DNA from: Holacanthus passer
Lineage: Eukaryota; Chordata; Actinopteri; Pomacanthidae
Assembly (NCBI GenBank): GCA_025331565.1
Contig: JAFREQ010000091.1
Coordinates: 1,102,501-1,166,500, forward strand
Direction: 5' to 3'
DNA length: 64,000 nt
In this document: in pieces, positions 1-10,560 of the stretch
How positions within the stretch are numbered: the stretch's first letter is position 1
How the letters are laid out: each line of letters starts with the position of its first letter
Program-made: the position numbers and the translations under genes
Notes under the pieces: model-generated
Told to the model about the DNA's origin: nothing
What the model saw: the letters and a program-made list of their open reading frames with translations, nothing else
Database searches by the model: none

Positions 1-1707
1 GATGAGCAGGAAAGAGCTACTCAAATATAGCAACTGCAGATAGGTGTGTTATGAAGAGTGAGACGACATTTGTGTGAACTTGCAGAGCTGAATCCAGAGT
101 TAACCACTTATGGCCGTGTCTTGGTGAGTTTTGCTGCGTTTAGCTCGCGTGGCTAACTGCAGTTGGCAGTATGTCTTCCGACAGGGGGCAGTATAGAGAG
201 CTTCTATTTCTCATGTAAATATGTGAACCTCACGTTTTATTTACTGCTGTGCTGTTAAACCTTAGTTAAGGCTGCATATTGTTGTATTTATGCACTAAGA
301 AAAACAGAAAATTGTGAGTTATTTTATTTTGATGCTGATTGAATTCCTTTTGTATTTCTGTCAGTCTTATACTATGCACATTTGTTATGCACTCCCAGTG
401 CTAGTAATACGTATGTAGTGTGTTTTAAAAAGACTCCTGTGAATGTGCACTTAAACTTTGAAGACGTGAGATATGTATGTGTGTAGATGTTGTAAGACCT
501 ATGATGGGCTGTTTTTCAGTTCATGATTTAAAAAGAAGCACAATTTCATAGTTAAAAATGTTAACAATTATAATTCATGATTGATGTAAAAAGGGATAAG
601 ATATTCCATTTGAAATGCTGTACAGTTAAAAGTACTTCATTCATTTCATTACTCTTGTGTTAAAGGAGTCGTTTGAGGATTTTGTAATTTATTATGGCCA
701 TAGAGGATAGGAATTTCATAACTCAGTTTAGTAATTGCCTTGTTTTATACAGGCTAGGTTTTTGAGATTCCCTGGAGATACCCAAAGAGTTTGAATTCTT
801 CCTGCTGAGGGAGATGGCGAGCCAGTCCTGAACCTGACCAGCTCCTTACCTCAAGGAGTTGGACCGAGGTCATCCCCTTTCCTGAGGAGGAGATTACTCT
901 TTTAGTATACTGTACACTCCAGGTGGGTTGTAATAGGTACTAACAAGTGTTACTCATCCACATTTTGATAAATCCCCACAGTCTGTTTGTGTGAGTGCAG
1001 AGGATTTAAGGACAAATCTGTTCACAAATCACTCATAAATAGCCTCACTCACTGGCAGTCGTACATATTTACCCACACAGTAACTTTCTTTGTCTTTGAG
1101 CCACACACACAGCCACACACACTTAGCCTTGGACCTCCTGCCTCTAATCTTTGCTGTTGGCCAATATGAACCTGTCACAGTGCTTTACATCTCCAAATTT
1201 CCATTAGTAGCCGGGTCAGCTCTTTCAGTTATGGGCTGGAGAAGAGTTTGTGTGTGTGTCTGTATGCGTGTGAGAGATTAATGAGAATTCCCATATCTTG
1301 TCAAAGACAGAACATAACCCTGAGTGGATAGAGAAAATAATAGATTCTAAGTCCTGATAGACTTGTGGTAGCAATCAAATTAATCTTTTTATCTTTGTTT
1401 GTTTTAATATACAATAAATTGTTAAGGTGCTGTGCATCTACTAAGACTGTACGTACAGTTTATGCAGACAGTAACTGCCTGTTTTTTAATGCTCTTTTGT
1501 CACTGCTCAGCAGTCTGCACATCCTGCTGCTGCACCCCACAACATGTTAAGATGCTTGTTTTTTTCTAAACAAACGATGTGTGGTTCCTAGATGAGAAAC
1601 AGTATCTTAGTACAGACCTTCAGGCCCCCTTCAGGGTGATTTAACTTTGGTGATCCTGTAACTTTTCAAGTTGCATTTTCATCATGTCAAAATTACAATT
1701 TGCTAAC
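1..1707. other. No gene seen; AT-rich non-coding DNA
   Basis: I see no convincing exon, RNA gene or transposon structure here. Short CA/GT-rich runs occur at about 1104-1130 and 1245-1275. Open frames are short and lack recognisable motifs. Confidence 0.6.
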
Positions 1708-1985
1708 ATAGACTGTATGAAATGTGGACATGGGTTTCTGATAAGCCATTGTGAAGCCCATTGTGTGAAGCCCAATCTGCCATCTTGGCAGTGCCAGACT
1801 CAGCCTAACTCCTGACTAATCCAAAAATGGGCGAAGAGGTGGAGCATGAGTGGAGCTGAGGCGGGATTAATGAAGCCTGGTTGCTAAAAACACACCCACC
1901 TAGCTCAAAGCTACCAAGCAAGCTAAGAAGCTAGGCTATGTGCCCCTCAGCGTTGCTAGCCAGCTAATTCTGTGCTCATGTTGTT
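1708..1985. repeat. Decayed teleost interspersed repeat
   Basis: The stretch begins ATAGACTGTATGAAATGTGG and runs on through 'gccatcttggcagtgccag' and 'tggagctgaggcgggatt'. I remember this order of words from a repeat widespread in teleost genomes that starts TAGACTGTATAAA and carries 'CCATCTTGGCAGCGCC'. Family class (DNA element or SINE) is not clear to me, and boundaries are approximate. Confidence 0.5.
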
Positions 1986-2645
1986 CCTGGATTGTATCAG
2001 GTTGTCCCAGTTCACATTACTTTAGGTAAATTAACCAGTAACTTAACGAATAACATAACGAAACTTGAAATAATGATTTATCTGTTTTTGAGATTATTCT
2101 ACACAAGCTTAAAATGCTTCAGCATTTTCTCAATATGTAATTGTGGTGATTAGCGACACTACATTTCAAGGAGACTTGCATAAATTCAGCCAGTGTTAAT
2201 CAATTCATGTCTAACAAACAATTTCAAGCAAATCAATTAAGAATTTAGATTAGATATAGTGAATTTAGATTTTCCAGTAACTTTAGTTCTGAGTAGTTTA
2301 TCTGGATGTTGTGTGATTATATTTTTAATAAGTTAGCATTAAAAATCACCCAGCCGTAAACATCACTGCCGCATTTTTTTTATCATATTAAGAAATTATA
2401 CCAAACAAGAAATTTGAAATTCTGCAGTTCAGTTCTCTCTGCATCTCAGTGCATAACGATTTGCATTACAGATTATAATTCCCCTCACCGTTATTACAAA
2501 CAGTGTGCATCTTTATGGTTTTGACACTGATAAGAAGTCCACATTGGACTGGAACTTATTTACTGTACTGTAATCGACAGTGCTGTGTGAGATTATTATC
2601 ATGAATATGACTGCCTTTATTACACTAATTTATTTTCCTCCCATA
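1986..2645. other. No gene seen
   Basis: AT-rich sequence without recognisable genes or repeats. It leads into the SGNH-like fragment. Confidence 0.55.
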
Positions 2646-2968
2646 GTCACAGTATCGGTGATTGGTGACAGCTACGTGTGGTGCCCAGACAGCTGCAGAG
2701 ACCCTGAGACCTAGATGTGCTGGACAGCGAGGAAGAGCAGTGCCTGATGTCCTCATCGTTGTCTGTGGCAGAAACGACATATGGGAGTTCAGCAGTGTCA
2801 AGCTGGTCACCATGATGAAGAGGGACCTGCACCAGCATCACCTCCAGGATCCTGGCATGAAGATTCATATTTTCTTTTTTCACCCAAAGGTGCCGGTGGG
2901 AGTCTAGTGCCAATCTGGCAAAGATTGATAAAGCGAGGGAATTCGTGAACGCTGTTAAGGCTACTTTT
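2646..2968 (+). pseudogene. SGNH/GDSL-hydrolase-like fragment, decayed (probably transposon-borne)
   Basis: Translation from 2646 gives VTVSVIGDSYVW, with the GDS(Y) block I of SGNH hydrolases, then runs into a stop. In another frame, 2739-2880 gives AVPDVLIVVCGRNDIW, with the G-x-N-D block III, followed by VKLVTMMKRDLHQHHLQDPGMKI. A third stretch near 2912-2968 gives ANLAKIDKAREFVNAVKATF. Order and spacing match an SGNH-type domain, while frameshifts and a stop show it is dead. The active-site His block is not identifiable. Fish genomes carry many SGNH-like ORFs of this kind, often inside retrotransposons such as Ngaro/DIRS or CR1 types. Which carrier applies here is inference, since no flanking RT or recombinase is visible. 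A solo LTR begins about 110 bp downstream but has its own target duplication, so it is a separate insertion. Confidence 0.6.
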
Positions 2969-3253
2969 TAAGTAGAATAGCTAGTTGCCTTAAAGACCAC
3001 ATCCAAAGGCAGTGAACTGCTTACACTTGGCAGCATCAGTGCTTTTGAATTTGAACTTTAGGACCCAGTTTGTTAGTGTTACAGTTCTGCCTGCTAGGCC
3101 TCTGTTTAGCCTTTAGTTTTTGTTCAGCCTTAGTTTTTCGCCATGTCACTTTCTTACCTGCCACAGTTCTGTCCAGTGTTTCAGCCTTTCTGCCTTAGTT
3201 TCAGTCTCTGTTCTAATCCTATCAGTCTTGTCTTAGTTCTGTTAGTTATGGTC

Positions 3254-3330
3254 CTTGTCATGTCGTAGTCTTGTCTTGTCGTAGTCTTGTCATGTCGTAG
3301 TCTTGTTACGTCGTAGTCCTGTCCTAGTCC
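3254..3330 (+). repeat. Tandem 'gtcgtagtcttgt' block inside solo LTR
   Basis: Several imperfect repeats of a unit close to 'cttgtcatgtcgtagt' lie in the 5' half of the LTR. The corresponding part of the copy at 6960 has only one or two units, so copy-number change explains part of the length difference. Confidence 0.7.
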
Positions 3331-3644
3331 AATCTTGTCTTAGTTCATTGTCTCTGTATTCGTTCCTTACCTCTGCTGTCATGTTGTGTGTCCTAGTTGT
3401 TTCTTAGTTCTATGTTGTAGTTTTCTGTCTTGGTTTTTTGTCTGTGTTCTATGCCTTAGTTCTGTCTGTTACAGCCCTGTTATGTTTTAGTTCAGTCTGC
3501 CTTAGTTCTGTCTTAGTTTACCTGTCATAGTTGTCACTCCTCACCTGCCATACTCACTCTGCCTCACCTTACCTACCTGCCACTCCCACCTCATCACACG
3601 CCCCTACTCCCAGCTGCACTCTATCTGTAATCACCATCAGAACT

Positions 3645-3655
3645 CTATATATACC
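3645..3655 (+). promoter_or_regulatory. TATA-like box of the solo LTR
   Basis: CTATATATACC sits about two thirds through the LTR, where the U3/R transition would be expected. It is inferred from position and sequence only. Confidence 0.35.
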
Positions 3656-3853
3656 ACCTTACTCCACTAAGCCTTTGCCGGATTGTTCTTTTCTTGTCCT
3701 CATTTGATATTCGTCGATGCCTGTCTGTTTGTGTGCCACACTTAGGATCTACTTTGTTAGTTAAGATTTCTTTTGTCTTCATTAAATACTTCAGCCGATC
3801 ATCCTTTTTGGTGTGTTGCGTGTGAGTCCTTCCCCACTCCTCGTTTCAGTTAG

Positions 3854-4147
3854 GCCTAAGCAAAGCAAGTTCAAATAACATCTGTAGCCATAACACTGTC
3901 ACCATCTCTGCTCTTCCTCATCCCTACAATCCCATCCCAACTCTGCAGCTCTCTGTGCCCAGGTTGAGCATAGCTGTTACTGTGCAAGTGGTAAGAGCTT
4001 GATTTTATTTGACTGAATGTGTTTACTTGTACATTTTATAGCTGTAAATATTGTCCACCTTTTTGTGGTTCATGTCCTTTTATTAAAAAATAAATAAATC
4101 ATAGAACACAGAATAAAGATTAAGGGGATAGATGTCTAGTTTAAGCA
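3854..4147. other. No gene seen
   Basis: Non-coding sequence with an A-rich stretch near 4083-4115. No recognisable element. Confidence 0.5.
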
Positions 4148-4300
4148 GAAAGTGAAAATACTGACAACCACACAACCTTTCAGTCTTCTGACCTTTTTTC
4201 AAGATATTGTCTCGAAACGTCTTGATACAGTTCAGAGGACTGAAATGTTAACAAATAATTATGCGTCTTTTTCTGTGTGTGCAGGAGTATTTTCACTTTC
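4148..4300. repeat. Inverted-repeat element, 14-bp perfect arms
   Basis: GAAAGTGAAAATAC (4148-4161) is the exact reverse complement of 4287-4300. Further weaker pairing exists inside, 'cagtcttctga' against 'cagaggactga'. A length of about 150 bp with terminal inverted repeats suggests a small foldback or MITE-like unit. No target duplication was identified. Confidence 0.45.
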
Positions 4301-4558
4301 AACCTGAAAATGACTAAGGAGTCTTAAACCCAGCACCAGAGCCTGAGAAGGTTTTAGAGAGTGCCTTTTGTTTTCTGCTCAAACAGAGAAGAATGTGCAC
4401 ATCAAAATAAACCAGTGGGTCAGGTGCAGAATAAAAGGGCTCAAAGTTAAAAAAGAATTACCCTCACATTGAATAATTTTAAAGCCACTTAAGAGGTATC
4501 ATGTATTTGTGATGTTATCAACTCTGAGGTCTTCCTCAAGCAAATACCCGGGCATAGT

Positions 4559-4680
4559 TATTGTGAGGCATATAGAGTGAGGCAAAAAGACAAATAATCA
4601 GCTGTTTGAACGCACCTGTGGCAAATACATGCATTCTACCCACAGTTGTGTTTTTGCCTCAATATGAAAGCCTCACAATA
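4559..4680. repeat. Imperfect 35-bp inverted repeat (foldback)
   Basis: The arm at 4559-4593 begins TATTGTGAGGCAT. The arm at 4646-4680 is its reverse complement at roughly 28 of 35 positions, with a loop of about 52 nt. It could be a foldback MITE or a transcribed hairpin. Confidence 0.5.
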
Positions 4681-4682
4681 TC

Positions 4683-6448
4683 TGTGAAATACCCACAGGA
4701 GCTTCTCAAAGGTCACCTACTAGATTGCTTCAAAACTATTCAGTATGCAGATGAACCTTTGTTTATCACAATATCAGTTAAATTTCTTGCTTTGAAGAAA
4801 TATCCAATTAATATCAACTGTTCATTTTTTTTCCTTACTTCTAACTTCTGTTAAAGATCTATGCAAATTTTGGTGAATGTTAAAATGTAATACATGTAAC
4901 ATGTAACATATAAATACCATAAATAACATTTTCATTTATAACTGTTAACTGTCATATTTTAGATTTTAGTTTAGATCACCACCATATTTCCAATTAACAT
5001 AGGAGACTGATGAATGATAGCTTTTAAAAATGTTGTACTCACATAGTATATTTAGTCTGATCCTTTATATGATTAAGTACACTTGAAATAATGGAAAAGA
5101 TGTGTGAGTTGTGATGGAAATTATGATGATAGAACTTATGAATTAAAATACCAGTGTCATAATTTGGCATAATTGGTCCTGTGAAATAAACTATTTATTT
5201 CAGATTCACCAGAATTTCCATAACACTTAAAATCACAGGTACATGATATAAGGAGAAATATAGAGGAAATACAACAAATATAACACTGGAGAATCTACAT
5301 AAAATGGTGAAAACTGAGGGAGGATGATAAGGGCAAAATTAAATATCACACTATCTTTGAATGCCATGAAATCTATAGTTAAAATGCTGAAGGGGATGAC
5401 TCTGTTGCATTTGTAAAAAAAAAAAATGGCATGCCAAATTTTTCTTATACAATGATTAGTAATGTGAATATGATGACCAGGCAAACAGGCAAATAAAAAC
5501 AGAACAGTCTGATAAATTAAAAAATGCATCCCTTTACTGTGTTGGAATCTTTCCTAATAGGTAAAGGAATATGCCATATCATATTACTAAAAAAAAATCA
5601 AAGTCACAGATGTATGTTCAATTAAGATTATAACATAACCTGCAACACTAAACAACTGTATTACTGTAACACACTTCAGTAACTTAAATATCTATAGTAT
5701 AACACAAACTCTTTTTTATGCTTTGTATTGTATTGATTTTGTATGGTCTTTTTAAATATGCAGTGAGGTGTTCCTAAACTTGACAGACAATTCCAGATAC
5801 TATCTACATAAACATTGACCAGGGAGGTTGCACATGTATTGTGCATGATACATAGTTAACAGATCAATATCACCTTAGGCCCTGTTTATGCAGGCTCTGA
5901 GAAATATGGAACATCTTTTAATGTGATGAGTCCATACAAAGTATGACAGCAGCAATATCTGTGCCAATTCAGATAGGCTCCATATGTAAAGGCTTTCCAG
6001 TTGAATCCTGTTCATGCAGATTCAAACTAAAAATCATTCCAGTAATGATTGGGGTCTCTTTATGCCAGTGCTTCCTCAGTATATACTTGTTCATGCTCCA
6101 ATTAATATTTAACAATTGATTTTTTTTTTTTTATCTCAGCTTGGTACATCACATGTTGGAGCTAATTTGAAAACACAAGAGGGTTTGGCTCAGTACTTTA
6201 TCTTTTTTTGTGTGTTGTGTTCTGAGTCTGAAAACTACAAAAAAAGTGCTAATTTGCCACATACTGACAAACACACAAAAACATACTGTAGACAAATGAA
6301 AACATGTTTCACTAATATAATTTATTTTATCTGTCTCTTGCTTTACTCTATGTTTTAATCTAATTTTGCAGTATCACTCAGAAGCCATTTTAATCGAACA
6401 TGAACGTGGATAGCTTCAACAGACAGACAAACATACGGCTGTGCAGCT
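4683..6448. other. No gene seen; AT-rich
   Basis: Long AT-rich stretch with A- and T-runs (for example 5416-5427 and 6120-6132). No exon or repeat family recognised. Confidence 0.55.
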
Positions 6449-6660
6449 AAGATAAGATAAGATAGCTTTTATTGATCCCCCTTAGGGAAAATTCACTTGT
6501 TACGGCAGCTTGCAGAACAGGCAATTGAAGCGCAGTATTTCAAAATAAATACAAATATAAAAAGGAGAAACAGTAGAAAATAATGAAAAGTACTAAAAAA
6601 CACTAAAAACCACAGAAGTGGGACGGAGCTGCTGTAGCTAGCGGCCGCTCACGCGGCGCC
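6449..6660 (-). mobile_element. LINE/SINE-type 3' end, minus strand
   Basis: Read on the minus strand, it runs from a CpG-rich segment (with a NotI-type GCGGCCGC) through 'gtgaattttccctaaggggg' to 'gatcaataaaagc' and a (TATCT/TTATC)n tail. An AATAAA signal followed by a short simple-repeat tail is the hallmark of a non-LTR retrotransposon 3' end. The 'cccc..ggggatcaataaa' tail is common in teleosts (Rex1/CR1-like, by memory). It abuts the C-terminal end of the P-element pseudogene. Confidence 0.6.
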
Positions 6661-6959
6661 GGAAACTAACATTTGGGAAGAGATTCTTCTCCGAACAATC
6701 AGAGAGAACCTGGGTGACACTGGCTGCTGTTCCTCTTTCCTGTGGAGCCTTTCCCTTATTGTTTTTTTGGGGTTTTTTTCTGTAGCTTGGCAAACGGCAA
6801 TGATGCCAGTGATGCTTTCAGTAGTCCACTTCTGTCCTTTAAAGTCAGGAGTCAATGCACAGAGTCAGTGCTTGTAAGCCAGGGATGCAAGCAACCTTCT
6901 TGTTTCATCTTTATTACAACTAAGCCTGTGATGTAAGAGATTGCTGCTTCCTTGTACTC

Positions 6960-7527
6960 TGTCACAGTCCTGCCAGCCAGGCCTCTGTTCAGTGTTAGTT
7001 TTTGTCAGTTATAGTTCTGTCAGTTATGGTCCTGTTCATGGGTAGTTCTGTCGGTCTCGTCTTAGTCTTGTCGTAGTCCTCTCATGTCTGAGTTTAGTCT
7101 GTCACTATTCACCTGCCATAGATTCTCACCTAAGGTCCCAGTACTTTTCTACTCACCCCGCCTCTGCCTCACCTCACCTGTCAGCCACTCCCACCTCATC
7201 TAGTCACCTGTGTTACCAGCTGCAGCCAATAACTAATCAGGACATTTCATTCTGTCTTTGCCGGATTGTTTGTTTATTCATGACTGTCAGTGCTCTCGCC
7301 ATTTTTGGATTTGTTCTTCTTGTTGTTCACCTTCCACCCATGCTTGTCTGTGCTTTTTTGTAATTGTTTGGATCAGCTCTTCATTCGATAAGCTTTTTTG
7401 GACTATCCTGGACACTTCCCTTGCTATGAGTTTTTGTTAATTAAGAATTCCTTGCCTATATTAAGAGACTTTATCAATCATCAATTCCTGTGTGTAGCAT
7501 CTGAGTCCATCCACACTCCCCGTAACA
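6960..7527 (+). mobile_element. Solo LTR, copy 2, inside the P-element pseudogene
   Basis: Starts TGTCACAGTCCTGCC and ends CACTCCCCGTAACA, with TGTCAC/GTAACA-type inverted ends. It is flanked by the perfect 5-bp direct repeat TACTC (6955-6959 and 7528-7532). Its 568 bp are colinear with copy 1, sharing 'cctctgcctcacctcacctg' and 'tttgccggattgtt'. The insertion interrupts the transposase codons between D-V-E and Y-K-E. Confidence 0.88.
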
Positions 7528-8113
7528 TACTCAACATCTGGAAGGGCAGAGAGGGTGTCATCATCAGGCACAAGCACTTCCACAGGCTCAACATCCATCC
7601 TGCGTGCAATGTTCACGGTCACAGGTGTTGAGTCAGGTATGGTTGCCCTGTTTCACTTGGAGCTGTACAAGGAAGTGCTTGTATGCCCCTCGCAACTGCC
7701 TTTACATTGGGGTTGTTGTTGTAACCTCCACATGCTCTGATTGCAGAGAAGAACAGAAAATGTACAAGTGTTCCTGACTGAATTTATAGATGGTTATAGA
7801 GGTATCAGGGGCAGCTGGCAGCTCTACCAGATCTTCATGGATGCCCATCACACTTTTGCCATGAGTAATGAAACCTTAAATGGTTGTCTGTTGTCTCATC
7901 TCTTTATTTTGAGCATATGGAGAAGTGATTGTTTCTTCTACAATACCCTTTGCACAATGTTTAGTTGCTGGCTTGATGTTTGCTTTGTGTCCTTTCCCAA
8001 ATTGGTTGCAGCTGTTTAGGACACCAAAAACTGCAGTATGCACAGGAACTGAACTGTAGCTGCAGAGCCACAGATCTGGGGATACTTTAGCTCCTGCTCA
8101 CAGTACCTAAGGA

Positions 8114-9418
8114 TGGTGTTGTAGTCGAGACCACCTAAACCGAGACCAAGACATGGCAGAGACCACAGTGTATCGAGAACGAGACAAGGCCACGACTTTG
8201 AGGGGTCGAGACCGAGTCAAGACCATACCAAATTTAACACATATTCAGTGTAGTTTTTAGGCAAGTGTAAGGTTGCCTGTAATACTCTTGTCTGCAACTA
8301 CAAACAAGCATTCAATATGGAATGTATCAAACAAATATTTAATACTTGCGTCTTCATTTTTGTCTTGTTTTCAAAACAACATTGTATGATTGAACAAGCC
8401 ATAGAAGAGGGAACTCACAACGCTCAAAATTGTGTCATACATATATGTATATTTAGTTTAATTTATATTTAAGTTACACATTTATTCTGCAATTGTGTGT
8501 TTTAATTCTAAAAATTGGCCCTAAAATTAAGTGTGTACATTGCCAGGCCAAGTTGCATACGTGAGATGTAACTTTTTCATAGACGAGGTGCATAATTTGA
8601 ACTCGACACTCTGCTGTCACATCAGTAGCTCTCTCATCCAAGTGAGCGAGCTGACATTAGCTAACATTGTAAGATGTAACATGAACAAAGCTTCATGTGG
8701 CCTGTCTCGTTATCGTTTATGAGAAGCGCAAGCCCAACTTAAAATAGTACCACATGCCTTTTCCCTACATATATATATATATATTACAAACTACAGCTTG
8801 CTAAATTTATCTAGCTTACTTTGCTAGAGCCATGTATAGTTAGCTTACCTTTCTTTATGCTTCCTCTCCAAGTGTCGATAAAAGTTGGATGTGGTCCCAG
8901 CCGCCTCAGTGAGCGTTGTGTTGCAGAATTTGCATATAGCGCTGTGTTTTCTTTTTGACATCGATTTACAGATAAGCTGTTTGTGGTTAGAAAACCAAAC
9001 TTTATTACAACAGAGTTAGCTGACATCTTTCCCAGGGAGCAGAATCCTTCCGTCTCCCGCATTTACTGTAGTGGAGTGCATGTGAAGAGGGGCGGGGTGG
9101 GGTGACAGGCCACAGCCCGTAAAAATAATCCAAATTAAAAATCAGTTAAGTTATTGGTTACATTCAAAGCAGGGAGTTTTGCATCCAATCACAACAAAGC
9201 TATTACTAAACAAATGAGACAGTTGAGAAGCAGTTCAGTGCTGTCCTTACAGCCATGGTCTCGGCTGGTCTCGCAGTAAAATCCCGAGTCCTCTGTGCCT
9301 GAGACCGAGACAAGACCGAGTGAAAATGCGGTCGAGTCCGAGACAAGACCGAGACCTTCAAAAAGTGGTCTTGAGACCTGTCTCAAGACTGAGACCGATC
9401 TCGAGTACTACAACACTA
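8114..9418 (-). mobile_element. Non-autonomous hAT transposon, 1305 bp, with BED-finger exon
   Basis: Terminal inverted repeats are TGGTGTTGTAGT (8114-8125) and ACTACAACACTA (9407-9418). They extend inward as GA-rich 'gagaccgagac' repeats on both sides. An exact 8-bp direct repeat, CCTAAGGA, flanks the element at 8106-8113 and 9419-9426, the duplication size of hAT elements. The minus strand carries a 38-codon BED zinc-finger exon at 8845-8961. No transposase catalytic or hATC region remains, so it is an internally deleted derivative that would need a transposase supplied elsewhere. A (TA)n run lies at about 8768-8784. It sits within the P-element transposase pseudogene. Confidence 0.88.
8845..8961 (-). 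pseudogene. BED zinc-finger exon of the hAT element
   Basis: ATG at 8961 (minus) opens 38 codons to a stop at 8847-8845. The product starts MSKRKHSAICKFCNTTLTEA and continues to HLERKH, giving C-x2-C and H-x4-H ligands at residues 10, 13, 30 and 35, spaced as in BED fingers of hAT transposases. The stop overlaps AAAGGTAAGC, a good splice donor, so in the full-length parent the exon was probably spliced onward. Without the rest of the transposase it cannot mobilise itself. A protein limited to the DNA-binding finger is conceivable but unproven. Confidence 0.7.
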
Positions 9419-9955
9419 CCTAAGGACATCAGCCACACCACTGCTGAAGATCTGGGCTTCAAGATGGATCTTCATTTTCTGATTTTGCCACTGAATGTGC
9501 ATCATGTGCTTGCCAAGATGCAAGTCTTCCTTCTCCTGAAGCTTGTGGAGCTCCTCAGTATACAACCATCTTATCTGCTGGCCACTTACTCTTACCAGAA
9601 CCTCAACTGTTGAGAACACAATAAGAAGTTGTGACATGTGACATTGATCCAAGAGCGTGTGGACTATTTGTGTATGATCCCGTAATGGAATTCACTGAGC
9701 TATGCAAGGGTCCGACAACTGTGTGAACTAAGTGTAAGGGAATTCACTTTGTTATGTCAATGTCAGATGACTGACTCATGAGATTCATGTTGTCATATCT
9801 TTTGTACACCCTCTACTGTAGTTACTGTCCTTATGTTTCTTTCTACCTGAGATTTCTTCTGCAGATGCTATGCTTATCTCCCTGTTGCTAGGTGCTAGGA
9901 GGTCATCCTTCCTCTTGCTTTCTAAAAATACTCACAGTGCTCACAGTGGCTGCGA

Positions 9956-9966
9956 TGGCCGAGTGG
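9956..9966 (+). promoter_or_regulatory. Pol III A box of tRNA-Ser
   Basis: TGGCCGAGTGG matches the internal A-box consensus exactly as found in vertebrate tRNA-Ser genes. Confidence 0.9.
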
Positions 9967-10008
9967 TTAAGGCGTTGGACTTGAAATCCAATGGGATCTT
10001 CCCGCGCA

Positions 10009-10019
10009 GGTTCGAACCC
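10009..10019 (+). promoter_or_regulatory. Pol III B box of tRNA-Ser
   Basis: GGTTCGAACCC is a perfect B box. Confidence 0.92.
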
Positions 10020-10063
10020 TGCTCGCAGCGTATACTTTCTGGAAATGTCCCTGTTGTGGAATA

Positions 10064-10067
10064 TTTT
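10064..10067 (+). terminator. Probable Pol III terminator
   Basis: This is the first run of four T residues after the tRNA. The nearer CTTTC has only three. Confidence 0.45.
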
Positions 10068-10560
10068 ACCTCTTTGTCAGATACATGCAGACTGCTGATG
10101 CCAATTTCTTTTTCAGCAGAAATTTATATCAGACTCATCAGAATTTCCAGAACAATCTTTAGGATGAAGGATGTTTTGGGAGGGTCCAACACATGTCAAG
10201 GAGACAACCCTAAAGTCGCACTGCATGAAGCCTAACAAGGCTCTCTTGGATGATGTTTGCTATTTGCTGTCAGCTTTCTTATGAATGTACATTTTATCCA
10301 TTGTCAATGAGCAAACTGTGTCTCTTGTGAATAAAGCAACAGTAAATCCAGAGTCTGCAGAGTTGCTGCTGTACCATTTTTGTAAAGTTTAAGGATGATC
10401 AAAGCCAAGATAAAACTTCTCTCTCACATAGTCATAGGACTTTGGAGAGTAGAAGTGCAGTGCAGATGTGAATTGCTTAAAGTTTTTTGGGAAAACAAGA
10501 AGAGAGGCACCTTCAGTTGAAATTAGAAGTTTCTTCTAAAACACTTTTATCACCTTTGAA
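10068..10560. other. No gene seen between the tRNA and the N-terminal P-element segment
   Basis: Non-coding sequence. It may be remains of an intron of the P-element transposase (inference). Confidence 0.45.

Larger units (their letters stand above)
3077..3848 (+). mobile_element. Solo LTR, copy 1 (Gypsy/ERV-like structure)
   Basis: Starts TGTTACAGTTCTGCC and ends CTCCTCGTTTCA. It is flanked by the perfect 5-bp direct repeat GTTAG (3072-3076 and 3849-3853). Three other copies lie in the window (6960-7527, 15150-15355, 35244-35450). The shared 3' part contains a TATA-like TATATATA at 3646-3653 and a possible ATTAAA polyadenylation signal at 3781-3786, consistent with an LTR promoter and terminator read on the + strand. 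This copy is about 200 bp longer than copy 2, mainly through expansion of a 'gtcgtagtcttgt' tandem block. No internal region or primer-binding site is left, so it is a solo LTR formed by LTR-LTR recombination. A 5-bp duplication fits Gypsy-type integrases, but superfamily is inference. Confidence 0.85.
6665..9592 (-). pseudogene. P-element/THAP9-like transposase pseudogene, central and C-terminal part, twice interrupted
   Basis: The minus strand encodes, in order: LHKLQEKEDLHLGKHMM and HIQWQNQKMKIHLEAQIFSS (about 9575-9419); then, after a hAT insertion, CEQELKYPQICGSAATVQFL and, with frameshifts, a LNSCNQFGKGHKANI-like stretch (8113-7900); TIYKFSQ; and the diagnostic GGYNNNP block (7709-7729). 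After a solo-LTR insertion come YKEAAISYITGLVVIK and SITGIIAVCQATEK (6959 down to about 6780). These blocks and their order match P-element/THAP9 transposases. Frameshifts and stops between blocks show it is dead. Coding runs are 6665-6959, 7528-8113 and 9419-9592. Excising the LTR plus one TACTC gives D-V-E-Y-K-E in frame. Excising the hAT plus one CCTAAGGA gives V-A-D-V-L-R-Y-C-E-Q in frame. Both insertions therefore landed in transposase coding sequence, though not necessarily while it was still active. Confidence 0.8.
9949..10030 (+). tRNA. tRNA-Ser (anticodon UGA)
   Basis: The 82-nt gene folds fully. The acceptor stem GCTGCGA/TCGCAGC pairs perfectly, with discriminator G at 10030. The anticodon stem TTGGA/TCCAA encloses CTTGAAA, with anticodon TGA at 9982-9984, reading UCA serine codons. 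The long variable arm GGGA-TCT-TCCC is the serine-tRNA identity element, and the T arm is GCAGG/CCTGC. Internal promoter boxes are TGGCCGAGTGG (A, 9956-9966) and GGTTCGAACCC (B, 10009-10019). Compared with the usual vertebrate sequence as I recall it, one acceptor pair and one variable-arm pair are changed on both sides, which argues for selection rather than decay. The first TTTT downstream is at 10064-10067, 34 nt beyond the 3' end. It lies on the opposite strand within a non-coding gap of the P-element pseudogene. Confidence 0.93.
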
